In this document: positions 47,687-57,027 of the stretch, one piece after another
How positions within the stretch are numbered: the first letter of the stretch is position 1
Layout: every line of letters starts with the position of its first letter
Source of the DNA: Helicobacter pylori
GTDB taxonomy: Bacteria > Campylobacterota > Campylobacteria > Campylobacterales > Helicobacteraceae
Direction of reading: 5' to 3'
Assembly (NCBI RefSeq): GCF_016755635.1
Contig: NZ_CP051500.1
Location: forward strand, 434,001-498,000
DNA length: 64,000 nucleotides
Program-made: the position numbers and the translations under genes
The notes under the pieces: generated by a model
Database searches by the model: none
Seen by the model: only the letters and a program-made list of their open reading frames with translations
What the model was told of the DNA's origin: nothing

Positions 47687-48324
47687 TGTCTTATTTTAAG
47701 AATGCTTTCAATCAAAAATCTTTAATAGACGATTCCAGTGTGTATTTAGAGCCTTGTTCTAGCTCTAATTTCATAGAATTAAAACGCATGTATTATAATG
47801 AAGAGAATACTAAGAAAACATGGGATATTATTAAGTCTTTAGACAGCGTGGCGGTTTTACTCTATGAAAAAGAATCCGATTGCTTTGTGATTGTGAAACA
47901 ATTCCGCCCAGCCATTTATGCGCGCCATTTTCATTTTAAGCGCGATCAAGATCAAAATATTGACGGATACACTTATGAATTGTGCGCAGGGCTTGTGGAT
48001 AAGGCTAATAAGAGTTTAGAAGAAATCGCTTGCGAAGAAGCGCTAGAAGAATGCGGTTATCAGATCAGCCCTAAAAATTTAGAAACCATAGGCCAATTTT
48101 ATAGCGCAACCGGCTTGAGTGGGAGTTTGCAAACGCTCTATTACGCTGAAGTGTGCACACATTTGAAAGTTTCAAAGGGTGGGGGGATTGATACAGAAAA
48201 GATTGAAGTGTTGTTTTTAAAGCGATCAAAAGCTCTTGATTTTATAATGGATTTTCAATACGCTAAAACCACCGGATTGTCTTTAGCCATTTTATGGCAT
48301 TTAAAAAAGTTTAAAAATGTTTAA
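47686..48324 (+). CDS. NUDIX hydrolase (ADP-ribose/UDP-sugar pyrophosphatase-like, HP0507 type)
   Basis: This is a 212-residue NUDIX hydrolase. The box GLVDKANKSLEEIACEEALEECGY (from residue 104) fits the pattern G-x5-E-x7-REUXEEXGU except that the Arg is Glu. The preceding VKQFRPAIYARHF strand and following FYSATGLSGSLQTLYYAEV match ADP-ribose or UDP-sugar pyrophosphatases (NUDT14-like). The enzyme probably cleaves nucleoside diphosphate sugars in the cytoplasm. It overlaps csd3 by one base and pgbA by part of the longer pgbA frame. The Arg-to-Glu change in the NUDIX box may alter metal binding, so activity is not certain. Confidence 0.82.
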   Translation: MSYFKNAFNQKSLIDDSSVYLEPCSSSNFIELKRMYYNEENTKKTWDIIKSLDSVAVLLYEKESDCFVIVKQFRPAIYARHFHFKRDQDQNIDGYTYELCAGLVDKANKSLEEIACEEALEECGYQISPKNLETIGQFYSATGLSGSLQTLYYAEVCTHLKVSKGGGIDTEKIEVLFLKRSKALDFIMDFQYAKTTGLSLAILWHLKKFKNV

Positions 48325-48334
48325 AAGGAATTGT

Positions 48335-49693
48335 ATGTTAAGGCTTTTGATAGGACTTCTTTTAATGAGTTTTATAAGCTTGCAATCAGCCTCTTGGCAA
48401 GAACCCTTAAGAGTGAGCGTTGATTTTGTGGATTTGCCTAAGAAAATCATCCGTTTTCCTGCTCATGATTTGAAAGTGGGGGAGTTTGGTTTTGTGGTGT
48501 CAAAACTTTCAGATTATGAAGTTATCAATTCTGAAGTGGTCATTATTGCCGTTGAAAATGGCGTCGCAACGGCTAAATTCAGAGCGTTTGAGTCTATGAA
48601 ACAAAGCCATTTGCCCACTCCAAGAATGGTTGCTAGAAAGGGTGATTTGGTTTATTTTAGGCAATTCAACAACCAAGCGTTTTTAATCGCTCCTAATGAT
48701 GAAATCTATGAGCAAATCAGAGCGACTAACACCGATATTAATTTTATCAGTTCTGATTTGTTGGTAACTTTTTTGAACGGGTTTGACCCAAAAATCGCCA
48801 ATTTAAGAAAAGCGTGCAATGTTTATAGCGTGGGGGTGATTTATATTGTAACCACGAACACGCTCAATATTTTAAGCTGTGAGAGTTTTGAAATTTTAGA
48901 AAAAAGAGAGCTGGATACAAGCGGTGTTACTAAAACTTCTACGCCGTTTTTTTCTAGGGTTGAGGGCATTGATGCAGGCACGCTAGGGAAACTTTTTTCA
49001 GGCAGTCAATCTAAAAACTACTTTGCTTACTATGACGCTTTAGTGAAGAAAGAAAAACGCAAAGAGGTAAGGATTAAAAAGAGAGAAGAAAAGATTGATT
49101 CTAGAGAAATTAAACGAGAAATCAAGCAAGAAGCCATTAAAGAGCCTAAAAAAGCCAATCAAGGCACAGAAAACGCTCCTACTTTAGAAGAGAAAAACTA
49201 CCAAAAAGCAGAGCGCAAACTTGGTTCTAAAGAAGAAAGGCGCTATTTAAGAGATGAAAGGAAAAAAGCCAAAGCCACCAAAAAGGCTATGGAATTGGAA
49301 GAAAGAGAAAAAGAGCATGATGAAAGAGACGAGAGAGAGACTGAAGGAAGAAGAAAAGCTTTAGAAATGGATAAAAGCGATAAAAAAGAAGAAAGAGTCA
49401 AACCCAAAGAAAATGAGCAAGAAATCAAGCAAGAAGCCATTAAAGAGCCAAGTAATGGAAATAACGCCACCCAACAAGGCGAAAACAAAAACGCTCCTAA
49501 AGAGAATAAGGCTCAAAAAGAAGAGAATAAACCAAATTCTAAAGAAGAAAAACGCCGCTTGAAAGAAGAAAAGAAAAAAGCCAAAGCCGAACAAAGAGCG
49601 AGAGAATTTGAACAAAGAGCGAGAGAGCATCAAGAAAGAGATGAAAAAGAGCTTGAAGAAAGAAGAAAAGCTTTAGAAATGAATAAGAAGTAA
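48335..49693 (+). CDS. pgbA: plasminogen-binding protein PgbA
   Basis: PgbA is a surface protein of H. pylori reported to bind plasminogen through C-terminal lysines. I start at ATG 48335, behind AAAAGG, giving 452 residues. The signal peptide is LRLLIGLLLMSFISLQSA. Residues 20-220 are a beta-rich domain (RFPAHDLKVGEFGFVVSKLS). The C-terminal half is a charged Glu/Lys/Arg coiled coil made of two copies of a unit of about 101 residues, each starting EIKQEAIKEP and ending RRKALEM. The chain ends NKK, the lysine end used for plasminogen. The repeats (29 identical bases at 49118-49146 and 49421-49449) could recombine and change length. Confidence 0.9.
   Translation: MLRLLIGLLLMSFISLQSASWQEPLRVSVDFVDLPKKIIRFPAHDLKVGEFGFVVSKLSDYEVINSEVVIIAVENGVATAKFRAFESMKQSHLPTPRMVARKGDLVYFRQFNNQAFLIAPNDEIYEQIRATNTDINFISSDLLVTFLNGFDPKIANLRKACNVYSVGVIYIVTTNTLNILSCESFEILEKRELDTSGVTKTSTPFFSRVEGIDAGTLGKLFSGSQSKNYFAYYDALVKKEKRKEVRIKKREEKIDSREIKREIKQEAIKEPKKANQGTENAPTLEEKNYQKAERKLGSKEERRYLRDERKKAKATKKAMELEEREKEHDERDERETEGRRKALEMDKSDKKEERVKPKENEQEIKQEAIKEPSNGNNATQQGENKNAPKENKAQKEENKPNSKEEKRRLKEEKKKAKAEQRAREFEQRAREHQERDEKELEERRKALEMNKK
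49118..49449 (+). repeat. in-frame direct repeat inside pgbA (29-base core copies)
   Basis: A 29-base sequence at 49118-49146 recurs exactly at 49421-49449, 303 bases apart (101 codons, in frame). Each copy begins a charged repeat unit that ends in RRKALEM. Recombination could add or delete one unit without breaking the reading frame. Confidence 0.85.
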
Positions 49694-49697
49694 GCCC

Positions 49698-51077
49698 ATG
49701 TTAGAGAAGCAACACATCCAATACTTTAAAAACCTAGTAGGGGGAGAGGATTTTTTCACTGATTTAGCGCATTTGAACGCTTATTGCTATGACGCTACCA
49801 AAGAAAGGCATTTGCCTAGCGGCGTGATTTTCCCTAAAAATGAGCGAGAAATCAGCCAGATTTTAAAATATTGCAACGAGCATCGCATCATCGTTGTGCC
49901 TAGGGGGGCTGGGAGCGGTTTTACAGGGGGGGCGTTGAGCGTGAGCGGGGGGCTAGTTTTAAGCGTAGAAAAACATTTGGATAAGATTTTAGAGATTGAT
50001 ACTAAAAATTTAATCGCTAGAGTTGAGCCGGGCGTGATTAACAAGCATTTCCAAAACGAAGTGGAAAAATTGAATCTCTTCTACCCCCCAGATCCAGCGA
50101 GTGAAAATCAAAGCACTTTGGGGGGGAATGTCGCTGAAAATGCCGGTGGCATGCGCGCGGCTAAATACGGCATCACTAAAGATTATGTCATGGCTTTAAG
50201 GGTGGTTTTAGCGAATGGTGAAATCATAAGGGCAGGCAAAAAAACGATCAAAGATGTCGCAGGTTTTAATGTTGCAGGGTTGATGATCGCTAGTGAGGGG
50301 TGTTTGGGCGTGATTTCTGAAATCACTTTAAAGCTTTTAGCCAAACCACCTCTAAAACAAAGCGCAATGGGGGTTTTTAACCATATTGAAGACGCCATGA
50401 ACGCCGTTTATAAGACAATGAGCAGTGGCGTTACGCCTGTGGCGATGGAATTTTTGGATAATTTGAGTATCAAAGCGGTTGAAGAACGATTTTCTAAAGG
50501 CTTACCCAAAGACGCTGGAGCGATACTCATCACTCAAGTGGATGGCGTGGTAAAAGAGCAGATTGCATGGCAACTCAATGAGATAGAAAAGCATTTTAAA
50601 GCCAATGGTTGCGTGGGTTTTAAGATCGCTCAAAACGAACAAGAAGAGCAGGATTTATGGTTTTCAAGGCGTAACGCTTCTCAAAGTATTAGCGTTTATG
50701 GTAAAAAGAAATTGAATGAAGACGTGACCGTTCCTAGGGCGAGTTTGCCGAGTTTATTGCAAGAAGTCGCTAAAATAAGCCAAAAATACGGCTTTAAAAT
50801 CCCTTGCTTTGGGCATACGGGCGATGGCAATGTGCATGTGAATATCATGCTAGAAGATCCTAAAAGAGATTTAGAAAAAGGGCATCAGGCTATGGAAGAG
50901 ATTTTTCAGGCCGCTATCAGTTTGGAGGGGACTTTAAGCGGGGAGCATGGCATAGGCTTGTCTAAAGCCAAATTCATGCCTTTAGCGTTCAATCATAATG
51001 AAATGGAGCTTTTTAGGAATATTAAAAAAGCCCTTGATCCCAATAATATTTTAAACCCTTTTAAAATGGGGTTGTAA
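49698..51077 (+). CDS. glcD: FAD-linked glycolate/lactate oxidase subunit GlcD-like
   Basis: This 459-residue protein is a FAD-binding oxidoreductase of the GlcD/D-lactate dehydrogenase type. The FAD-binding motif [19 protein letters not shown] begins near residue 69, with [15 protein letters not shown] and [21 protein letters not shown] following. The C-terminal cap holds [16 protein letters not shown] (near residue 370) and ends [13 protein letters not shown]. It probably oxidises D-lactate or glycolate in the cytoplasm with electrons passed on; the usual GlcE/F partners are not adjacent. It carries two runs of seven G (49926-49932, 50120-50126). It starts 4 bases after pgbA, so co-transcribed. 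Confidence 0.88.
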   Translation: MLEKQHIQYFKNLVGGEDFFTDLAHLNAYCYDATKERHLPSGVIFPKNEREISQILKYCNEHRIIVVPRGAGSGFTGGALSVSGGLVLSVEKHLDKILEIDTKNLIARVEPGVINKHFQNEVEKLNLFYPPDPASENQSTLGGNVAENAGGMRAAKYGITKDYVMALRVVLANGEIIRAGKKTIKDVAGFNVAGLMIASEGCLGVISEITLKLLAKPPLKQSAMGVFNHIEDAMNAVYKTMSSGVTPVAMEFLDNLSIKAVEERFSKGLPKDAGAILITQVDGVVKEQIAWQLNEIEKHFKANGCVGFKIAQNEQEEQDLWFSRRNASQSISVYGKKKLNEDVTVPRASLPSLLQEVAKISQKYGFKIPCFGHTGDGNVHVNIMLEDPKRDLEKGHQAMEEIFQAAISLEGTLSGEHGIGLSKAKFMPLAFNHNEMELFRNIKKALDPNNILNPFKMGL

Positions 51078-51099
51078 GATTGAAAAGCAAGGAAAACGC

Positions 51100-51864
51100 A
51101 TGAAAATCGGTGTTTATGGAGCGAGCGGTCGTATAGGGAAACTGCTTTTAGAAGAATTAAAAGGGGGGTATAAGGGATTAGCACTATCTAGCGTGTTTGT
51201 CAGGCAAAAATACGAAACGGATTTCAGCTCTTTTTCGCACGCCCCTTTAGTAACCAACGATTTAAAATCGTTTGTGAGGGCATGCGAATGCGTGATTGAT
51301 TTTTCTTTACCTAAAGGCGTGGATAATTTGCTAGAGACTCTTTTAGAATGCCCTAAAATTTTAGTTTCTGGCACGACCGGTTTAGAAAAAGAAACGCTAG
51401 AAAAAATGCAACAATTAGCCTTAAAAGCGCCGCTTTTGCATGCGCACAACATGTCTTTAGGGATCATGATGCTCAACCAATTAGCCTTTTTAACTTCTTT
51501 GAAATTAAAAGATGCGGATATTGAAATTGTAGAAACGCACCACAATCTCAAAAAAGATGCCCCAAGCGGCACGGCGTTGAGTTTGTATGAAACTTGCGCT
51601 AAGGCTAGGGGGTATGATGAAAAAAACGCTCTCATCACTCACAGAGAAGGTTTGCGCTCTAAAGAAAGCATTGGCATAGCCGCTTTAAGGGGGGGCGATG
51701 TCGCTGGGAAGCACACGATAGGGTTTTATTTAGAGGGCGAATACATAGAGCTTAGCCATACGGCGACTAACCGATCTATTTTTGCTAAAGGGGCTTTAGA
51801 AGTGGCTCTGTGGCTTAAAGATAAAGCCGCTAAAAAATATGAAATCAACGAGATGTTTGGTTGA
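51100..51864 (+). CDS. dapB: 4-hydroxy-tetrahydrodipicolinate reductase DapB
   Basis: DapB reduces dihydrodipicolinate in lysine and meso-DAP synthesis, feeding peptidoglycan. Length 254 residues. The NAD(P)-binding motif is [17 protein letters not shown] at residue 4; the catalytic signature [19 protein letters not shown] is near residue 146, and the flexible SGTTGL loop near residue 90. The C-terminal [17 protein letters not shown] is the tetramer interface. The start ATG at 51100 has AAGGAAAACGC upstream, 22 bases after glcD. As a meso-DAP step it supplies the murein genes elsewhere in the window. The operon ends here, with a long intergenic region following. Confidence 0.93.
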   Translation: MKIGVYGASGRIGKLLLEELKGGYKGLALSSVFVRQKYETDFSSFSHAPLVTNDLKSFVRACECVIDFSLPKGVDNLLETLLECPKILVSGTTGLEKETLEKMQQLALKAPLLHAHNMSLGIMMLNQLAFLTSLKLKDADIEIVETHHNLKKDAPSGTALSLYETCAKARGYDEKNALITHREGLRSKESIGIAALRGGDVAGKHTIGFYLEGEYIELSHTATNRSIFAKGALEVALWLKDKAAKKYEINEMFG

Positions 51865-51959
51865 ATGTTTTAATTCTTTTTGTATAAATAATTCACGCTT
51901 TTACGATGAAATATTTCCCCTTTTTAGCCTTACTTAAAAGGTTTTTACTATACTATAAG

Positions 51960-52125
51960 GGATATTGCTGACAATCAAGCTGTATTGGAAGGGTTTGTTT
52001 TTTTAAGGATTGATCTTGTCTTGTGCGGTTAATAACACAAGGTGGGTGTAACAAGACCTACTATAATTCTAATTCAAGAAGCCTAACCAAAATAAAAGGA
52101 GAAATTTTAGTTAGGGCTTTATTAT
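51960..52125 (+). ncRNA. candidate structured small RNA
   Basis: A TATACT/TACTAT box at 51949-51956 could start an RNA near 51962. Inside it, CTTGTG (52020-52025) pairs with CACAAG (52036-52041) and is flanked by TCTTGT (52014-52019) with ACAAGA (52051-52056), with a nine-base bulge. The RNA would end in the long hairpin at 52079-52120 followed by TTTATT. No open frame of good quality occupies it. Whether it is transcribed is unknown; it could also be an antisense or type I antitoxin locus. Confidence 0.4.
52079..52125 (+). terminator. strong hairpin, probable intrinsic terminator
   Basis: AAGCCTAACCAAAAT pairs with ATTTTAGTTAGGGCTT except for one mismatch and one bulged G, around a loop AAAAGGAGA, followed by TATTATA. 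Stem of about 14 pairs. Confidence 0.6.
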
Positions 52126-52216
52126 AGCAAAAATTATCAAGGATTACAAAGGGTAGCGTTTCTGATTGGGATTTAGAGCACTATTTCAGTTGCTTTGAGT
52201 TCCATTTACTTTTTTT

Positions 52217-52222
52217 TATAAT
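52217..52222 (+). promoter_or_regulatory. -10 box before the small lipoprotein gene
   Basis: TATAAT after a run of seven T, 74 bases before the ATG at 52296. Confidence 0.45.
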
Positions 52223-52295
52223 AAATCTTAATTATCATAAACGCATGATTAAAGTATTTAAGTTATTAAAAAATTTTAGAACAAAAGGATATAAA

Positions 52296-52466
52296 ATGAA
52301 AACCATTAGAAATAGCGTGTTCATTGGATATTCTTTACTCGGCGGTTGCGCTAGTGTTGAGACTCGTTTTGACGCTTTGCGTGTCGCTTGCATTAAAGAC
52401 GCTGTTATAGAGAAAGAAGTGTGCTACACGCCCAAAGATTTTAGTAGCCCTTACCACACTGACTAA
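52296..52466 (+). CDS. small lipoprotein-like protein (HP0511 type)
   Basis: This is a small protein of 56 residues. The start is ATG 52296 behind AAAAGGAT. The N-terminus MKTIRNSVFIGYSLLGGCAS has a hydrophobic stretch and a lipobox-like LGGC, so it may be exported and lipidated at Cys18, though the hydrophobic core is short. Two later cysteines (ACIKD, VCYTP) are a possible disulfide pair. There is no known family. It is alone, followed by a hairpin (52547-52567). I am confident of the frame and less of the lipoprotein prediction. Confidence 0.55.
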   Translation: MKTIRNSVFIGYSLLGGCASVETRFDALRVACIKDAVIEKEVCYTPKDFSSPYHTD

Positions 52467-52546
52467 ACCGGCACTGGGTTTTAGGTGGGTTTCTTAAAAG
52501 ATAAAAAATACTAAAAGCATTTTTATAATTAAGAATTAAAGAGCTT

Positions 52547-52567
52547 GATACCAAGTCAGGTGGTATC
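52547..52567 (+). terminator. perfect 7-bp hairpin after the small lipoprotein gene
   Basis: GATACCA, loop AGTCAGG, TGGTATC, followed by TTCTT. The weak T-run makes it only a possible terminator of the 52296 gene, 80 bases past its stop. Confidence 0.35.
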
Positions 52568-52747
52568 TTCTTAAGCGGTCTTGGGTTTTTAGGGGTGTTA
52601 TTTTAGATACCCTCTGTTCCCTTAAAGAAAATAAATTTCTACCATAAAATAAAATCTTAAATTAAGGCGACTAAAACCCCACTTTTAAAAAATTAAAAAG
52701 CGTTAAGTAAGACTTATCCAAAAAGCAAAGAAAATCAATTTTTCCAA

Positions 52748-52800
52748 CCACTCTTTTTAAAAATAAGGTATTTTTGCCTTATTCTAAACTTTTAGAGTGG
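52748..52800 (-). terminator. nested hairpin, glnA terminator
   Basis: On the minus strand the inner stem AATAAGG/CCTTATT with an eight-base loop is followed by TTTTT, typical of an intrinsic terminator, about 40 bases past the glnA stop. An outer stem CCACTCT/AGAGTGG encloses it. Confidence 0.6.
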
Positions 52801-52822
52801 GATTATTAACCCACTCATTGTT

Positions 52823-54268
52823 TTAGCATGAATAAGTGGTGATAAATTCAAAAGGATGGGGCTTGCTCTCCCATGGGAACACTTCAGCGTTGAATTTAAG
52901 AGACTGATAAGCTTGAATAAATTCTTCGCTAAAGACCTGACCTTCTTTCAAATACTGCTTATCGGCTAGCATTTCTTCTAACGATCTCCTTAAAGTGTGA
53001 GGCATTTGTTTGATACCTTTTTCCCTAATTTCATCTAAAGTCAATTTGAAAAGGTTGATATCCATCGCTTCGCCGGGATCCATTTTATTTTTAACGCCAT
53101 CCATGCCTGCCATTAAAATCGCTGCAAAAGCCAAGTAGGGGTTTGATGAGCTGTCAGGAAACCTGAATTCAAACCTAGCACTATTTTTAGAAATCCCATA
53201 AGGGATACGCACGCTCGCACTCCTGTTATTAGCCGAATAAGTTAAAATAGATGGGGCTTCATATCCCGGAATCAGGCGTTTGTAAGAGTTAGTGGAAGCG
53301 TTAGTGAAAGCGGCCAACCCTCTAGCGTGGCGCAACACGCCCCCTAAAAAATGCAACGCCAACTCACTCAAGCCCTTGTAAGTTTCGCCGCTAAAAAGGT
53401 TTTCGTTGTTTTTCCAAACGCTCACATGGGTGTGCATCCCGCTCCCGTTATCCCCATATAGGGGTTTTGGCATGAAAGTGGCGGTTTTCCCGTTTAAATG
53501 AGCGACCATTTTAACCACATATTTGAGTTTTTGGACATTATCAGCGGCTTCCACTAAATCCCCAAATTTCACGCCCACTTCGCCTTGCGCTTGTGCGACT
53601 TCATGATGGACGACAAAAGTTTCTAACCCCACTTGGTTTAAGACTTTCACGATTTCTGTGCGAATATCCATCATCGTATCCGTTGGCGGCACAGGCATAT
53701 AGCCCCCTTGCTTGCCTGGTCTATGCCCAAAATTCACGCCATTTTCAAAGCTCTTATCCCGATTCCATTCACCCTCTTCGCTATCCACTTCGTAGTATTG
53801 GGAATTGGAAGCGTCTTTAATTTTAATGGAATCAAAGATGAAAAATTCGCTCTCCGCGCCAAAATAAGCCACATCGCCCAAACCTGAATCTTTTAAATGT
53901 TGTAAGGCTTTTTTAGCGATACTTCTAGGGCATTTTTCATAAGGTTGGTTTTTATACACATCATACACATCGCAAAACACGACCGCGCTCACATCCGCGC
54001 TAAAAGGGTCAATGAAATAACGCACCAAATCGGGGGTTAAAATCATATCGGAGTGTTCAATGCCTTGCCAGCCTTTAAAACAACTCGCATCAAAAGGAAT
54101 CCCCTCTTTAAACATGCCATGCGTTAAAGCCCCAAAAGAATAAGCGATGTGATTCCAAGTGCCTTTAATATCGCTGAATCTAAAATCCACAAATTCCACT
54201 TCATTTTCTTTGCAAAATTCAAAAAACTCTTTGATTTTGCTTTCACTATTTTGAGTTCTTACTATCAT
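52823..54268 (-). CDS. glnA: glutamine synthetase type I
   Basis: GlnA makes glutamine from glutamate and ammonia, a main ammonia-assimilation step in H. pylori. The 481-residue length and motifs [10 protein letters not shown] (near residue 25), [10 protein letters not shown] (glutamate and metal ligands, near 140) and [14 protein letters not shown] (near 270) are those of type I enzymes. At the usual Tyr adenylylation site the sequence reads NLFKLT instead of NLYDLP, so Phe replaces the modified Tyr, in line with reports that H. pylori GlnA is not adenylylated. It has its own promoter (TGCTATAAT, 54314-54319 on the minus strand), 46 bases upstream. Confidence 0.95.
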   Translation of the reverse strand: MIVRTQNSESKIKEFFEFCKENEVEFVDFRFSDIKGTWNHIAYSFGALTHGMFKEGIPFDASCFKGWQGIEHSDMILTPDLVRYFIDPFSADVSAVVFCDVYDVYKNQPYEKCPRSIAKKALQHLKDSGLGDVAYFGAESEFFIFDSIKIKDASNSQYYEVDSEEGEWNRDKSFENGVNFGHRPGKQGGYMPVPPTDTMMDIRTEIVKVLNQVGLETFVVHHEVAQAQGEVGVKFGDLVEAADNVQKLKYVVKMVAHLNGKTATFMPKPLYGDNGSGMHTHVSVWKNNENLFSGETYKGLSELALHFLGGVLRHARGLAAFTNASTNSYKRLIPGYEAPSILTYSANNRSASVRIPYGISKNSARFEFRFPDSSSNPYLAFAAILMAGMDGVKNKMDPGEAMDINLFKLTLDEIREKGIKQMPHTLRRSLEEMLADKQYLKEGQVFSEEFIQAYQSLKFNAEVFPWESKPHPFEFITTYSC

Positions 54269-54313
54269 TAACCACCTTTAATTGTTATGAATTGAGTTTG
54301 ATTGATAGGGGTG

Positions 54314-54319
54314 ATTATA
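54314..54319 (-). promoter_or_regulatory. -10 box of glnA
   Basis: Minus-strand TATAAT preceded by AATGC, 46 bases upstream of the glnA ATG, giving a leader of about 39 bases with an AAAGGTGG ribosome-binding site. Confidence 0.6.
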
Positions 54320-54406
54320 GCATTTATGGGGTAAAAAAAGTAGAATCTGTATCAAGTTTTATTAAGATGCATGCGGTAAAATCCGCTAAATCAAGGAGTG
54401 TTATTC

Positions 54407-56512
54407 ATGAAAGCAAGAGAAGCCACACTATTAGAATTTTTTGAACAAAATCAAAACAATCAATTTGTCATCCCCATCTATCAGAGGTTGTATAGTTGGG
54501 GAAAGGAGCAATGCGAACAATTATGGGATGATATTATAAAAATTGGCGGAAATGATAAGATGAATGGGCATTTTATCGGTTCTATTTTGTATGCACGAGT
54601 TGATGATACGCACTCTAGCCCATTACTCATCATTGACGGCCAACAAAGGCTCACTACTATCACGCTTTTGTTTATCGCTTTAAGGGATCATTTAAACGAT
54701 GAAGATGAATTGTTAGAAAAATTTTCGCACCAAAAAATCCAGAATCGCTACCTCATTAACAGCGATGAGAAAGGCGATAAAAAATTCAGACTCATCTTAT
54801 CAGAGTCTGATAAAGACACCTTGCTATCTTTGATTGATAAAGACAGAAGAAAACCGAGCGAGCCTTCATCAAAAATAATGGAAAATTTTAAATTATTTGA
54901 AGAATGGATCCGTAAAAACACCGACAAACTAGAAACGATTTTTAAAGGATTAGAAAAACTCATGATAGTTTGGATTGCTTTAAAGAAAGAAAAAGATGAT
55001 CCTCAACTTATTTTTGAGAGCATGAACTCAAAAGGTATCGAACTCACGCAAGCGGATTTGATCAGAAACTATATCATAATGGAAACAGAGGTTGGAAAAC
55101 AAGAAGGCTTTTATAATCAATATTGGAGGGCTATGGAGGAGGATTTTAAACAGAGTAAGAAACAGAGTAAGAAAGAGGATTTGTTTAATAAATTTGTCCG
55201 GCATTATCTCACGATCAAAATAGGAAAAATTCCCAATGAGAAAAGAGTTTATGAAGCTTTCAAGCGTTACCAACAAGAAAGGGGGATAGAGACAGAGGTA
55301 TTGCTCCAAGATTTGCAAAAATATTGCGGGTATTTTTGCCAGATTGCGTTCAAAAAAGAAGCCGATAAAGATTTAAACAAGGCTTTAAGTTTTCTTGTAG
55401 ATTTGGAAATGGATGTGGTGTATCCGCTATTACTAGAGCTTTATGGCGATTATAAGGATGACATTTTATCCAAGCAGGATTTTATCCCTATTATCTATTT
55501 AACAGAGAGCTATATTTGCAGAAGGGCGGTGTGCGGGCTTGGCACAAATAGTTTCAATAAAGTCTTTCCCTTTGTTACAAAGCACATCCAAAAAGATGAT
55601 TATTTTAAAAGCCTAAAGGCGCATTTTTTCTATCTGACAGAAAAACAAAGATTTCCAAACAATGACGAGTTTAAAAAGCTTTTTATTACGATAGATTTTT
55701 ATAATTTTCAAAAAAAGAAATACTTTTTTGAAAGGCTAGAAAATAAAGATAATACAAAAGAGCCGGTCAATACTAAGGAATGCACTATTGAGCACATCAT
55801 GCCTCAAACACTCACAGAAGAATGGGAAAGGGATTTGGGTGAAAATTTTCAAGCAATACACGATAAATACCTCCACACAATAGGGAATCTCACTCTAACC
55901 GGTTATAACCCAGAGTATAGGAACAAATCTTTCCAAGAAAAAAGAGATATGGAGAAGGGCTTCAAACAAAGCCCGTTGAGACTCAATCAAAGTTTGAAAG
56001 ATTTGGAAGTTTTTGGCGAAAAAGAGATTGAAAAAAGAGCTAATGATTTAGCGGATTTTGCTTTAAAGATTTGGACTTACCCCAATCTAGAGGCAGAAAC
56101 ATTAGAGGGATATAAATCTAAGAAAGAAAAAAAGGTTTATGATTTAAGCTCTTATAAGTTTAGCTCTGATTCAAGGGAGTTATTTGATATTTTAAGAAAA
56201 GAGATTAAAGCTCTTGATGAAAGGATAACTGAAAAATTTAATCAACAATATATAGCTTATAAGTTTTGTAAAATAAATTTTGTGGATATTGTTGTGCAAG
56301 AAAAAGGCTTAAAATTGTATTTAAAAATGGAATTGAATGAATTGCAAGATGAAATAAAGGAAAAACTAAAAATTAGAGATGTTTCTAATATCGGTCGTCC
56401 ATGCGTTGGAAACATGGAAGTAGAGCTAGAAACAAAAGAGAATATCCCTTATTGTTTGGGGTTGATCAAACAAATTTTAGAAAAACAGATGGGTGGTAGG
56501 AATGGGCAATAA
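54407..56512 (+). CDS. GmrSD-like type IV restriction protein (DUF262-DUF1524-DUF5655)
   Basis: This 701-residue protein resembles the fused GmrS/GmrD (and SspE-like) type IV restriction enzymes, which cut modified phage DNA. The N-terminal DUF262 domain has [20 protein letters not shown] (residue 20) and the NTP-sensing [15 protein letters not shown] (near residue 76). The C-terminal HNH-type DUF1524 domain has [20 protein letters not shown] (near residue 463) and [20 protein letters not shown]. The last 130 residues fit DUF5655. The start is ATG 54407 behind AAGGAG. It is wedged between glnA and rplI, two divergent/neighbouring housekeeping genes. Modification recognised is unknown. Confidence 0.85.
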   Translation: MKAREATLLEFFEQNQNNQFVIPIYQRLYSWGKEQCEQLWDDIIKIGGNDKMNGHFIGSILYARVDDTHSSPLLIIDGQQRLTTITLLFIALRDHLNDEDELLEKFSHQKIQNRYLINSDEKGDKKFRLILSESDKDTLLSLIDKDRRKPSEPSSKIMENFKLFEEWIRKNTDKLETIFKGLEKLMIVWIALKKEKDDPQLIFESMNSKGIELTQADLIRNYIIMETEVGKQEGFYNQYWRAMEEDFKQSKKQSKKEDLFNKFVRHYLTIKIGKIPNEKRVYEAFKRYQQERGIETEVLLQDLQKYCGYFCQIAFKKEADKDLNKALSFLVDLEMDVVYPLLLELYGDYKDDILSKQDFIPIIYLTESYICRRAVCGLGTNSFNKVFPFVTKHIQKDDYFKSLKAHFFYLTEKQRFPNNDEFKKLFITIDFYNFQKKKYFFERLENKDNTKEPVNTKECTIEHIMPQTLTEEWERDLGENFQAIHDKYLHTIGNLTLTGYNPEYRNKSFQEKRDMEKGFKQSPLRLNQSLKDLEVFGEKEIEKRANDLADFALKIWTYPNLEAETLEGYKSKKEKKVYDLSSYKFSSDSRELFDILRKEIKALDERITEKFNQQYIAYKFCKINFVDIVVQEKGLKLYLKMELNELQDEIKEKLKIRDVSNIGRPCVGNMEVELETKENIPYCLGLIKQILEKQMGGRNGQ

Positions 56513-56537
56513 AAACCCAACTTATTAAAATAAAGAG

Positions 56538-56543
56538 TATAAT
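56538..56543 (+). promoter_or_regulatory. -10 box of rplI operon
   Basis: TATAAT in AAAGAGTATAATTAC, 32 bases before the rplI start and 25 bases after the stop of the type IV restriction gene. It drives rplI, hslV, hslU, era and csd6. Confidence 0.6.
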
Positions 56544-56574
56544 TACAAATTACTTACAACTTAAAGGGGATATG

Positions 56575-57024
56575 ATGAAAGTTCTATTATTAGAAGATGT
56601 GAAAAATTTAGGCAAAGCGGGTGAAGTGTGTGAGGTTAAAGATGGCTATGGGAATAACTTTTTAATCGCTAACCAAAAAGCCAAACTCGCCACTAACGAA
56701 GTGATCAACAAATACAAAGCCGAAGTTAAAAAGAAAGCGGAAAAAGAAGCCCTAGAAAAGGCACAAAAATTGCAAATGGTAGAAACCTTACAAACCATCA
56801 TGCTGACTATCCATAAAAAAGTTGGCGCGAACGGCTCTTTATTTGGAGCGATCACTAAAGAAGAGATCACGGAGCGTTTGAAAGAACAGCATGCGAGTTT
56901 AAATTTAGATAAAAAAGACATTGAGCTCAAACACCCGATTAAAAGCACAGGGATTTATGAGATTGAAGTCAAGCTTGGATCGGGGGTTGTGGGCGCGTTT
57001 AAAATTGATGTGGTGGCTGAGTAA
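56575..57024 (+). CDS. rplI: 50S ribosomal protein L9
   Basis: Ribosomal protein bL9 with the two-domain structure joined by a long helix. The chain of 149 residues begins [21 protein letters not shown] and carries [20 protein letters not shown], the N-domain signature; the C-domain includes [14 protein letters not shown]. The start is ATG 56575, the second of two adjacent ATG codons, which agrees with the family's MKVLLL beginning. It is followed after 3 bases by hslV. Identification is firm. Confidence 0.94.
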   Translation: MKVLLLEDVKNLGKAGEVCEVKDGYGNNFLIANQKAKLATNEVINKYKAEVKKKAEKEALEKAQKLQMVETLQTIMLTIHKKVGANGSLFGAITKEEITERLKEQHASLNLDKKDIELKHPIKSTGIYEIEVKLGSGVVGAFKIDVVAE

Positions 57025-57027
57025 AAA

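Larger units (their letters stand above)
51865..52295. other. intergenic region with candidate structured RNA between dapB and a small lipoprotein gene
   Basis: No coding gene can be supported over these 431 bases. It contains -10-like boxes at about 51949-51956 and 52217-52222, two nested stems at 52014-52056 and a strong hairpin at 52079-52120 (see separate entries). The hairpins and promoter suggest a small RNA. Confidence 0.5.
52467..52822. other. intergenic region between the small lipoprotein gene and glnA
   Basis: No gene is supported over these 356 bases. It contains a perfect 7-base stem at 52547-52567 and the nested hairpin at 52748-52800 that probably ends glnA. Confidence 0.6.
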
